DNA of 64,000 nt from the NCBI GenBank assembly GCA_938045585.1, contig CALIAU010000005.1, positions 62,001-126,000 on the forward strand, given 5' to 3'. Shown here one piece after another: positions 35,978-43,712 of the stretch (its first letter is position 1; each line of letters starts with the position of its first letter). The notes below the pieces were generated by a model, which worked only from the letters and a program-made list of their open reading frames with translations, was not told where the DNA came from and searched no databases. A program made the translations under genes and the position numbers. This stretch comes from an uncultured Saprospiraceae bacterium. Its GTDB lineage: Bacteria; Bacteroidota; Bacteroidia; Chitinophagales; Saprospiraceae.

Positions 35978-37396
35978 TTAGTAATGTGATTCTTCTTCTA
36001 TCTTGTAATACTTAATAATTGCACAAATTTCAGCGTCCAGCATCAATTCAGGATCTATATCAAACAAGATTGTGTGCAGATAAAAACCTTCAACAAGCGC
36101 TTCTGACAACAACTCAAACGCTTTCCCTTTATTCCCCTGACGCAACATGATGATAGCTCTACAGTACAATAGGTCTGCTCCAAACGTATACTCTTCTGCT
36201 TCATTTAATACATCTAATGCAAGATCTATCTCGCCCTGCTTAATTAAGAATTTAGTGTACTCTGACCAATACGCACTCGTCTCAGGTGCCTTGGATGCAG
36301 CCTTTCTAAGATACTGTCCTGCCTTATTAAAACTCCCTAACTCATAGTAACTAAGACCTAGATGTAGGTAATAATCTTCTGTACTATCTTCTAAAGTGAT
36401 AGCTTTATGAAAAGCATCAATAGCATTCTGCCATTGATTTTCTTTAGAGTAACACACACCTAAGTTGAAGTACACTTCATCGTTGTAAGGATCTAACTTA
36501 ATCGCCTTAAACAAATTATATTTCGCATCTGAAAAATTTGCTAATTGAATCTGGCAATACGCCATAAGTACTAAGGTCTCACACTCATTCTCTACAAACT
36601 CCATAGCTTCAGAAAGTACAGACAAGGCTTTGCTAAAATTCTTTATTTGTATACATAGATCAGCACAATCAAGATATCCGTTCTCAAAATCTTTGTTGAT
36701 AATGAAACTATATTCAAATGCATCAATTGCTTGCTCATACTCACCTTCAAATGAATAGGCATGCCCCAGATTGTACCATGCCATATAAGAATAAGGTCTG
36801 ATATTAATTATCTTCTGATGCAAATCAATACACTGAATATAATTTTTGGAAAGTTCAACAGATTGCATGACACGATCATACAAATACTCATCATCGACAT
36901 TTATAAGCAATGCTTTGGCTAATGCCAAGTACATAAGATCGTACTCTTTGCGAATTTCATAATAACTGCCTTCAGCAGACAGAATTTCAGGTAGGTCAGT
37001 GCGTGTTGCTCCTGACTTTAATTCATTGATAAGTGTTTCCACTTTGGTATATTCATTTAGAATACTTAACGCCTTAATTTTAAGAAGTTGAATTTCCAAT
37101 TCAAACGGAGAAATCTTCTCCGCACTGTCTATTACTTTTAGCGCCTTTTTAGGTTTGTTTATTTGAAGAAGAATTTTTGCTTTTAGCATCAAGAATTCAG
37201 CTCTAAAGCTATATTGTGTCAATGCTAGATTACAAACTTCAAGTGCTTTGGTAAACAGTTTTTCTTCTTCATAATATTCGATGACTCGAATAAATTTTTT
37301 CTCCGACAAATATCCGACTTGGCCATTGGTAAATTTGGCTTCGAAGTCAGAAACGATGTTCAGAATACTTAGATCTCGTTTCGTTCTATTCTCCAT
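35978..37396 (-). CDS. Tetratricopeptide repeat protein
   Basis: 472 residues, soluble, made of about 11 TPR units from about 35 to 450 (for example YMAWYNLGHAYSFEGEYEQAIDAFEYS, given here in part, and DEVYFNLGVCYSKENQWQNAI, also in part). No signal peptide. Such proteins are scaffolds for protein interactions in the cytosol; no partner can be assigned. It is a single-gene unit with a 345-base upstream region and a hairpin terminator. Confidence 0.88.
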   Translation of the reverse strand: MENRTKRDLSILNIVSDFEAKFTNGQVGYLSEKKFIRVIEYYEEEKLFTKALEVCNLALTQYSFRAEFLMLKAKILLQINKPKKALKVIDSAEKISPFELEIQLLKIKALSILNEYTKVETLINELKSGATRTDLPEILSAEGSYYEIRKEYDLMYLALAKALLINVDDEYLYDRVMQSVELSKNYIQCIDLHQKIINIRPYSYMAWYNLGHAYSFEGEYEQAIDAFEYSFIINKDFENGYLDCADLCIQIKNFSKALSVLSEAMEFVENECETLVLMAYCQIQLANFSDAKYNLFKAIKLDPYNDEVYFNLGVCYSKENQWQNAIDAFHKAITLEDSTEDYYLHLGLSYYELGSFNKAGQYLRKAASKAPETSAYWSEYTKFLIKQGEIDLALDVLNEAEEYTFGADLLYCRAIIMLRQGNKGKAFELLSEALVEGFYLHTILFDIDPELMLDAEICAIIKYYKIEEESHY

Positions 37397-37741
37397 TAGA
37401 ATTTACTGTTGTTACAGGGATTACAATCAGGCTCTAATATAAATAAATTAGCTCCAAACAAGTATCTACACAACAATTAATTAGCACGCATTTAAAAAAG
37501 AAATATACTTGCTTTTTCTGTATGTATTCTAATGATTATAAGTCGAATATGTATGTATAAGCCTTGAGCAACTTGTCTAAATTGTTCTTTAACATGGAGT
37601 AATACATAGCACATAATTCCCAAGTGTCAGAATAATATTTGACAATTTATAGGCATATGGACATGGACATGTCTAAGAGTCCAAGTAAAACTTGAAATAG
37701 ATTGTTAAATCACACATACAAGTTTCATTTTATATGATGGA
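37397..37741. other. Intergenic region upstream of TPR gene
   Basis: 345 bases, strongly AT-rich. It contains no ORF with coding character. A short inverted repeat GACATG-GA-CATGTC lies at 37660-37673, made of two direct GGACAT units. I see no promoter consensus that I trust, nor RNA structure. It holds the upstream region of the TPR gene and the downstream region of the ECF locus. Confidence 0.5.
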
Positions 37742-38227
37742 TTATTTGCGATTTTCACGTTTCCCTTTACCCTTTTTTCTTCCCTTCATTTTGTCCAACA
37801 ATTCCTTTTTGAAGCGCTTAGAAGCCATCATTAACTTTGCAATCTTCGTATCCGGGAGCACTGTCTTTAAATCTCTAACGTAATCAGTCTTTAAATCCAG
37901 TAGGGCTCTTTCAATACGCAATTCTTCATCTATCATTTGTGCAGCTTGTGTATTGTCTGTAATCTCTACATTCTTATCCATCTTTGTACGCCCCTCTAAT
38001 ATCTTTTTTCTCTTTTTTGCATGATCATTATATACGGGCCAAAAGCTTTGGGATTCCTCTACAGAAAGATCCAGTGCTTCTGTTAAAAAAGCAATGCGTA
38101 AAGATTCCATTTTCTCTGTTCTTTCCTTCTTTTTCTCGGCTCTTTTTTCAGCTCTCTTTTCCGTTTCTTGAGAAAAGCCAACTACTGAAATAAGGCTAAA
38201 TAGAAATATGAATAAATTCGTTTTCAT
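37742..38227 (-). CDS. Small secreted protein of the ECF sigma locus (Spy/CpxP-like sensor)
   Basis: 161 residues. Signal peptide about 1-19 (ending VGFSQ), then a highly charged helical protein (Lys/Glu/Arg runs at 21-42, a helix with SVEESQSFWPVYNDHAKKRKK, and a very basic tail KGRKKGKGKRENRK). Similar proteins in Bacteroidota follow ECF sigma genes and are labelled sensor of ECF sigma factor; the EExxxFWPVY pattern resembles the LTxxQ helices of Spy/CpxP. The start lies 14 bases after a 17-bp motif shared with the sigma gene upstream region. Confidence 0.8.
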   Translation of the reverse strand: MKTNLFIFLFSLISVVGFSQETEKRAEKRAEKKKERTEKMESLRIAFLTEALDLSVEESQSFWPVYNDHAKKRKKILEGRTKMDKNVEITDNTQAAQMIDEELRIERALLDLKTDYVRDLKTVLPDTKIAKLMMASKRFKKELLDKMKGRKKGKGKRENRK

Positions 38228-38257
38228 GTCTAAAGTTTAAAATTGTCTTAGGTTTAA
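38228..38257 (-). promoter_or_regulatory. Tandem copies of the ECF-locus 17-bp motif
   Basis: On the minus strand 38257-38241 reads TTAAACCTAAGACAATT, identical to the sequence before the sigma gene; directly next to it 38240-38228 reads TTAAACTTTAGAC, matching the first 13 bases of the motif at 11 positions. The ATG at 38227 follows at once. It also overlaps the stop codon of the anti-sigma-like gene. Confidence 0.55.
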
Positions 38258-38814
38258 AATATATCCTCAAAATCTTCTACTTGATACTCCTCAAGTAGAT
38301 CGTTTATAATAATGTCTAATGCGTTATCTGTTTTGGATTCCTCGTCCGCCTTAAAATCCAAGAAGACTTCTTCATACAATAATTCTTCGTCTGAAAAGCC
38401 ATCCAACTCTGCTAGTAAAAAAGAATATGCCTCTTCAATTTCTGCATCTTCCTCTAACTCATATGTATCTAATGACGATAATGCAATTACTTCTGAGCTA
38501 TCTATTTGCACTTTTGATAGACCAAAATATCCAAACAAACACAGCAAACAGGCTGCTGCCGCGTAATACATTATACGTACACTTCCTGGCTTATTTGCGC
38601 TAGTTCTTAGTTCATTATTCAATTTAGATTCCAGTGAATGAAAATAGTTCTCTGGTAAAGAAAAACCCTCCTTTCTTCCATAAGAAATTAACAAAGGTGC
38701 ATCTTGACTCAGGTCGATCATATCTTCATCTCCTGCAGCTATTTGCATAAGATCTCTCTGCTTTGCATCAAAATAACCTTTTGGCACTTTCATTTTAGAA
38801 TTATCCTCCAACAT
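38254..38814 (-). CDS. Anti-sigma-like membrane protein of ECF locus
   Basis: 186 residues. An N-terminal part rich in charged residues (about 1-70; KVPKGYFDAKQRDLM), one membrane helix at about 84-101 (YYAAAACLLCLFGYFGLSKV), then a highly acidic extracytoplasmic tail (about 115-186). Single-pass proteins of this layout next to ECF sigma factors usually act as anti-sigma factors, but no zinc HxxxCxxC motif is present. Its start overlaps the sigma gene end by 14 bases. Function inferred from position. Confidence 0.7.
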   Translation of the reverse strand: MLEDNSKMKVPKGYFDAKQRDLMQIAAGDEDMIDLSQDAPLLISYGRKEGFSLPENYFHSLESKLNNELRTSANKPGSVRIMYYAAAACLLCLFGYFGLSKVQIDSSEVIALSSLDTYELEEDAEIEEAYSFLLAELDGFSDEELLYEEVFLDFKADEESKTDNALDIIINDLLEEYQVEDFEDIF

Positions 38815-39358
38815 AGGAAATATTAATTTTTAAATACTCTTCAATCTTTTTCACCGCATGGTGATAAGAAGCTTTTAGGGAACCTACTGTCCCACCCATT
38901 ACTTCCGCCATCTCTTTATACGGCATTTCATTATAATAGCGCATTGTAAATACTGCACGTTGTTTTTCTGGCAACATGTGAATTGCTTTTTGCAAATTCA
39001 ACAAGGTCGTTTCATGATCAAAATAACTATCCTGAATTAATCTTGTCTCTATATGAACACCTTCTATATCCTCCGTTCGTTTGCGCTTCTTGGCCTTTAA
39101 AAAACTAATGGATTCATTTACCGCTATTCGATATAACCAGGTTGATAGCTTTGCATTGCCTTCAAACTTCAAAATATTTTTGTACACCTTAACAAAGGTG
39201 TTCTGAAGCACATCATCTGCATCTGCATGAATGGCAACCATTCGTCTAATCTGCCAATACAATTTTTCTTGATAAGTCCTTACCAACAGACTAAATCCAG
39301 CTTCCATAGAACCTTTTGATACTAATTGCAAAATTTCTTGATCAGGATTATTCACCAT
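38801..39358 (-). CDS. ECF-type RNA polymerase sigma factor
   Basis: 185 residues. Region 2 (about 15-85) has YWQIRRMVAIHADADDVLQNTF and ends STWLYRIAVNESISFLK; region 4 (about 118-180) has LPEKQRAVFTMRYYNEMPYK and the helix-turn-helix GTVGSLKASYHHAVKKI. It directs RNA polymerase to stress-type promoters. It is co-transcribed with an anti-sigma-like and a small secreted charged protein, typical of an autoregulated cell-envelope module. The 17-bp motif at 39392-39408 is 34 bases upstream of its start. Confidence 0.95.
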   Translation of the reverse strand: MVNNPDQEILQLVSKGSMEAGFSLLVRTYQEKLYWQIRRMVAIHADADDVLQNTFVKVYKNILKFEGNAKLSTWLYRIAVNESISFLKAKKRKRTEDIEGVHIETRLIQDSYFDHETTLLNLQKAIHMLPEKQRAVFTMRYYNEMPYKEMAEVMGGTVGSLKASYHHAVKKIEEYLKINISYVGG

Positions 39359-39391
39359 ATATTATTAACGTTGCAAAAATTAGACTCCTCC

Positions 39392-39408
39392 AATTGTCTT
39401 AGGTTTAA
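39392..39408 (-). promoter_or_regulatory. 17-bp motif upstream of the ECF sigma gene
   Basis: Minus strand TTAAACCTAAGACAATT. It is identical base for base to 38257-38241, upstream of the secreted gene of the same locus. An exact 17-base repeat at both gene starts suggests shared regulation, most simply autoregulation by the encoded sigma factor. Assignment of -35/-10 elements is not clear. Confidence 0.55.
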
Positions 39409-39444
39409 TTGCATTAATATTAAATTAGCACTTATATAGTATAT

Positions 39445-39987
39445 ATGCACTTTATTAGCAGTTTCATATTGAGAATTTTGGGTTGGAAAGTCAGTGGCTA
39501 CGACCCTAATAAGCTTAAAAAGTGTATCCTTATCGCAGTACCACACACTTCCATGTGGGATTTTCCATTAGGCCTTCTTGTTAGATCAAAACTTCGAGTC
39601 GATATCAAATTTGTAGGGAAAGAAGAGCTATTTAAAGGATTGACAGGTATTGGAGCCCGTTTTTTTGGTGGCGTCCCTGTAAAAAGAAATGCGCATTCAA
39701 ACTTTGTTGAAAATGTAGCAGAGATGTTCAACTCGCAAGAAAGCTTTAGAATTTGCTTAGCGCCAGAGGGAACGCGTAAGCAAGTTAAACACCTAAAGTC
39801 TGGCTTTTATAGAATTGCCCGTGCAGCAAATGTTCCTGTAATTTTAGTAAAATGGGACTTTGGCAATAAAAACATTCACTTTTCTGAACCCTGTGATATG
39901 TCAGAAGATAAAGAGGCTGACATGAAAAAAATCGAAGATTATTTTAGAGGTACAATCGGAAAAGTGCCTGAATATAGTTTTCTTTAG
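39445..39987 (+). CDS. Lysophospholipid (1-acylglycerol-3-phosphate) acyltransferase-like
   Basis: 180 residues, short for the family. The acyltransferase HxxxxD motif appears as His34-TSMW-Asp39, and EGTR at 108-111 (LAPEGTRKQ) provides the phosphate-binding block; FVGKEELFKG and FFGGVPVKRN are also typical of PlsC-like proteins. It probably transfers an acyl group to a lipid at the membrane. Divergent from the ECF sigma operon. Substrate not determined. Confidence 0.87.
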   Translation: MHFISSFILRILGWKVSGYDPNKLKKCILIAVPHTSMWDFPLGLLVRSKLRVDIKFVGKEELFKGLTGIGARFFGGVPVKRNAHSNFVENVAEMFNSQESFRICLAPEGTRKQVKHLKSGFYRIARAANVPVILVKWDFGNKNIHFSEPCDMSEDKEADMKKIEDYFRGTIGKVPEYSFL

Positions 39988-40041
39988 GAAATCATAATTT
40001 ATCTAGCGCTTTTCACTCCCAAACTTAAACTATCATTCATA

Positions 40042-40866
40042 ATGAAATACCTAATAAATCTTTTTTGGCTACTGGCCATTCTTAGCACCTTCACTCTTAT
40101 GTCCAATCGCAGTGGAAGAGGCGCACTTGCGGGCGAAGCACTCACCCTTGCCCCAGGAGAAGGTGGCCGCACCTGCTCTAACGCGGGTTGCCATGGCTCA
40201 GCTACTCCATTTGACACAGAGGTAAGCATAAGTCTACTCGACCCAAGTGGAACAGAAGTAACAACATATGAGCCAGGGGAAAGCTATCGGGTAAATTTAA
40301 ATATTACTGCAAATGGTGCGTCAGGATATGGCTTTATGATTGTTTGCTTAGACGGCAATGATCAAGCAATAAATAACTGGGGCGCACCACCTAGTCAAAT
40401 TAGAAATGTAAACATTTTTGGAAGAGACTACTTAGAACATACTACCCGACTGGCAGATTCTAGTTTTGAATTTGACTGGACGGCGCCTGATGCTGGAACA
40501 GGAGATGTCATTTTCTATGCAGCGGGTAATGCTGTGAATGGAGATAACTCGAAATCTGGTGACAATGCTAATACGACCACAAGCACATTCTCAGAAAACA
40601 TTATGTCAAGTGTAGATGATTTACGAGAGGAACATGTAAAAATCTTTCCTAACCCCGTTACACATTCACTAAATCTAGTAGCGCAAGGAAATTATACAAT
40701 AGAAATATTTAACCTTCTAGGAAGAAAAGAGTATGCACAATCTCTTAGTCAAAGTGGAAGAAACATTCTAGACATAAGCGCCCTAACGCAAGGCTCATAT
40801 ATCATGCAAGTCTCAGATGAAAAAAATCAATTGATAGAAACAAAACGCATAGTCAAAGTCGACTAA
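40042..40866 (+). CDS. Secreted choice-of-anchor V protein with T9SS sorting domain
   Basis: 274 residues: hydrophobic leader about 1-22, then GRTCSNAGCHGSATPF (about 48-63), a beta-sandwich (about 65-180; ESYRVNLNITANGASGYGFM) characteristic of choice-of-anchor V/Reeler-like domains, and a C-terminal T9SS type A sorting domain beginning IFPNPVTHSLNL. The CxxxxCH motif resembles a heme c attachment site with an extended spacing. It is secreted to the cell surface; function unknown. Directly upstream of ligA (2-base gap), probably only by chance of packing. Confidence 0.85.
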   Translation: MKYLINLFWLLAILSTFTLMSNRSGRGALAGEALTLAPGEGGRTCSNAGCHGSATPFDTEVSISLLDPSGTEVTTYEPGESYRVNLNITANGASGYGFMIVCLDGNDQAINNWGAPPSQIRNVNIFGRDYLEHTTRLADSSFEFDWTAPDAGTGDVIFYAAGNAVNGDNSKSGDNANTTTSTFSENIMSSVDDLREEHVKIFPNPVTHSLNLVAQGNYTIEIFNLLGRKEYAQSLSQSGRNILDISALTQGSYIMQVSDEKNQLIETKRIVKVD

Positions 40867-40868
40867 AC

Positions 40869-42971
40869 ATGAAATATTCTAAGGAAGAACAGAAAACGCT
40901 TATAGATCTAAGTAAACAAGTTTTAAATACTGATGTAAAAGATGTAGAGACCCTGATAAGTATTCTAAATTTTCATGAGTATAAATACTATATAGAAAAC
41001 AATCCTGTTATCACAGATACAGAATACGATAGCTTGTTTCATCAATTAAGACGTTTGGAAGAAGATCCAGACAACCTTAGACCCTATTCTCCAACGCAGC
41101 GTGTAAGCTCTGATCTCAACGAAGGTTTCACCACTGTTAAGCACATCACCCCAATGCTATCCTTGGGTAACGCATATAATCTTGAAGACTTACAAGAGTT
41201 TGATAAACAACTGAAAAAAATCTTAGGTGAGGATGCTAGGTTTAAATATACTATTGAACCAAAATTTGATGGCGGCAGTATTGCCCTCGTTTACGAAAAC
41301 GACCTACTTGTCAGAGCAGCAACACGTGGTAATGGACAGGAAGGAGATGATATCACTGCAAATGCGAAAGCAATCAAAAGCATACCTCTCAAAGCTGCAT
41401 TTTCAAAGTATAACATCGTAAAAGCAGAATTACGTGGTGAAACGGTTATTCACAAAACGATTTTTGACCAAAAAAATCAAGCACGTGCTTCCGCAGGGCA
41501 AACAATTTTTGCGAATGCACGGAATGCTGCAACGGGTGGCCTGCGCATGAAAGACCCTGCAGAGGTAGCAGACCGAGGATTAGAAACATTTATTTTTCAA
41601 ATTGCCTACGCCATAGACAAAGAGGGGAATGACATATTGATGCAACTCCGCTCTCATTTTAAAAGTTTAGACATACTGACCGCACTAGGATTTAAAATCG
41701 CTGATAAAGAACGAAAGCTTTGTAATTCGATAGAAGAAGTTGGGGAATTTGCAGAAAGCTGGCAGGCAAAAAGAGAAGGTTATAGTTATGAAATTGATGG
41801 CATGGTTGTTAAACTGGACGACTTTGCAATGCAAGAGCGCTGTGGCATGACCTCCCACCATCCTCGATGGGCAACTGCCTTTAAATTTAAAGCAAAACAG
41901 GCAACCACGACCTTAGAAAACGTGGAATTCCAAGTTGGAAAAGTGGGTTCGATTACGCCAGTAGCAAAAGTAAGCCCTGTCCATTTAGCAGGCGTAACCA
42001 TTTCTTCTATTTCCTTACACAATGAAGAATTTATTCTACAAAAAGACTTACATCTAGGAGACACTGTACTTATTGAACGGGCTGGTGATGTAATACCCTA
42101 TATAGTAAAAGCTATACCCGAGGCTCGCACAGGGAATGAAGTAAAAATCACCTTCCCTGAATTTTGTCCGATAAACATTGAAGACAATGTTGCCCTCATT
42201 CAAACGGAAGGAGAAGCAGCATGGCGCTGTCCCAATTGCAGTTGTGGTGCACAAGATTTACAGCGTATGATCTTTCATGTTTCTAAAGATGCCATGGACA
42301 TTGATGGTTTTGGTAAATCAAATGTGGAACGCTTTCAATCAGAAGGATGGTTACGTGACATCAGCGACATTTATGCACTGGATTACGAGGCAATTGCAAA
42401 ACTAGATGGATTTGGTCAGCGATCAGCAGAAAAAATTAAGGCTTCCATAGAGAAAGCAAAACACAATCCACTTCAGAAAATATTACATAGTCTATCCATA
42501 CATCATCTAGGTAAAAAAGCTTCCAAACTTATTGCGCAAGAAATTACACATATTAAGGATTTAGCAAATTGGAAGACAGAGGACTTTACTGACATCAAAG
42601 ACATAGGACCAGTTGTGGCCGATAATGTAATAGAATGGTTTTCGAATGAAAAGAATCTGGCCTTATTAGATCGATTGGAACAGAATGGACTAGACCTAAG
42701 CCAAAAAGAAGAAGATAAGCCAGCAGTTATAGATGAGAATTCCATCTTTGCTGGTAAGACTATTCTCTTTACTGGCACTCTTAAACAAATGGGACGCAAA
42801 GAAGCCCAAACACTAGCTGAAAGGCATGGAGCAAAGAACATTAGCGCCGTAAGCAAAAACCTAAACATACTTGTTGCAGGAGAAAAAGCGGGATCCAAAT
42901 TGAAGAAAGCAACAGCACTTGGGACAGTTGAAATTCTAAGTGAAGAAGAATTTATAGAAAGAACACAATAG
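40869..42971 (+). CDS. ligA: NAD-dependent DNA ligase LigA
   Basis: 700 residues. Adenylation domain with the catalytic Lys132 in EPKFDGGS, preceded by Ia-domain motifs (YYIENNPVITDTEYDSLFHQ); OB fold from about 330 (FQVGKVGSITPVAKVSPV); a zinc-finger region near 430-462; HhH repeats (AIAKLDGFGQRSAEKI, FTDIKDIGPVVADNV); and a C-terminal BRCT domain (FAGKTILFTGTLKQMGRKEA). It seals nicks during replication and repair. The zinc finger is atypical: one Cys of the first CxxC pair is missing, see findings. Confidence 0.97.
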   Translation: MKYSKEEQKTLIDLSKQVLNTDVKDVETLISILNFHEYKYYIENNPVITDTEYDSLFHQLRRLEEDPDNLRPYSPTQRVSSDLNEGFTTVKHITPMLSLGNAYNLEDLQEFDKQLKKILGEDARFKYTIEPKFDGGSIALVYENDLLVRAATRGNGQEGDDITANAKAIKSIPLKAAFSKYNIVKAELRGETVIHKTIFDQKNQARASAGQTIFANARNAATGGLRMKDPAEVADRGLETFIFQIAYAIDKEGNDILMQLRSHFKSLDILTALGFKIADKERKLCNSIEEVGEFAESWQAKREGYSYEIDGMVVKLDDFAMQERCGMTSHHPRWATAFKFKAKQATTTLENVEFQVGKVGSITPVAKVSPVHLAGVTISSISLHNEEFILQKDLHLGDTVLIERAGDVIPYIVKAIPEARTGNEVKITFPEFCPINIEDNVALIQTEGEAAWRCPNCSCGAQDLQRMIFHVSKDAMDIDGFGKSNVERFQSEGWLRDISDIYALDYEAIAKLDGFGQRSAEKIKASIEKAKHNPLQKILHSLSIHHLGKKASKLIAQEITHIKDLANWKTEDFTDIKDIGPVVADNVIEWFSNEKNLALLDRLEQNGLDLSQKEEDKPAVIDENSIFAGKTILFTGTLKQMGRKEAQTLAERHGAKNISAVSKNLNILVAGEKAGSKLKKATALGTVEILSEEEFIERTQ

Positions 42972-42972
42972 A

Positions 42973-43464
42973 TTAAATCTCACGTACATAATACGCATCG
43001 CAGCTCGAATGCCCTGTACATCCCATATTCTTTTCGAGTGGCTTAAATCCTAATTTGTTATACAGACTATTCGCTTCTACCATACGCTCTACTGTTTCAA
43101 GATAGCAGGTATCAAAGCCTAATTCCTTTGCCCGTTCTAAGCAAGTATGGACCATTTTTTTTCCTAAACCCTTTCCTCTAATTTCTGGATAGAAGTACAT
43201 TTTCTTGAGCTCGCAAATAGTATCATCTCCCCCACTTAATTGATCAAAACCACCACCACCGTAAACCTTTCCAGTCTCGTCAGCAATAACATAATACACT
43301 GCTCTTTCATGTTCGTAATATTCAAACATATTATCTACTTCTGGATCTTCAATAGAATAGCCTTCACCAACACATTCGTATTGATGCATCACTTCACGAA
43401 TTAAGCGTGCCACTTGTTTGTTATCCTCCTTGCGGATGGGTCTTATTTTAAGATGTCCTTGCAT
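42973..43464 (-). CDS. GNAT family N-acetyltransferase
   Basis: 163 residues. Acetyl-CoA binding motif RGKGLGKKMV at about 95-104, preceded by the beta strand LKKMYFYPEI and followed by ERAKELGFDTCYLETVERM. The terminal NKLGFKPLEKNMGCTGHSSC resembles acetyltransferases such as the ArgA/YjaB-like group. Substrate unknown. Its stop lies 1 base from the ligA stop in convergent arrangement. Confidence 0.9.
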   Translation of the reverse strand: MQGHLKIRPIRKEDNKQVARLIREVMHQYECVGEGYSIEDPEVDNMFEYYEHERAVYYVIADETGKVYGGGGFDQLSGGDDTICELKKMYFYPEIRGKGLGKKMVHTCLERAKELGFDTCYLETVERMVEANSLYNKLGFKPLEKNMGCTGHSSCDAYYVREI

Positions 43465-43641
43465 TAGCTTAAGATGTTCTCACCAAACGCAAAGAAAAGA
43501 AATTTTAAGCTAAATATGATACCGCAATATGTGTAGTCTTAGTGTATAGAAAACTGCTATATGAAGGTTGTAAAAATGCTAATGACAAATTAAATTTTAA
43601 GTCTGAATCAACCGATGAGAATAGGAAATTGGATACTAAAA

Positions 43642-43707
43642 GCAGCTCTTTATGTAGCGAAAAAACACTCTCTTCAATAGACTAAATTTCGCCACATAAA
43701 GAACAGC
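43642..43707 (-). terminator. Long-loop hairpin after the 43713 gene
   Basis: Arms 43642-43662 and 43687-43707 are complementary at 18 of 21 positions around a 24-base loop (core TCTTTATGT / ACATAAAGA and GCGAAA / TTTCGC). It begins 6 bases beyond the stop of the minus-strand gene and is followed (leftward) by CTTTTAG, a weak U tract. Probably a transcription terminator. Confidence 0.5.
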
Positions 43708-43712
43708 ATGTA

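Noticed and set aside
37660-37673. GACATG/CATGTC inverted repeat
   Set aside because: Short, made of a simple GGACAT duplication, and not placed at a recognisable promoter.
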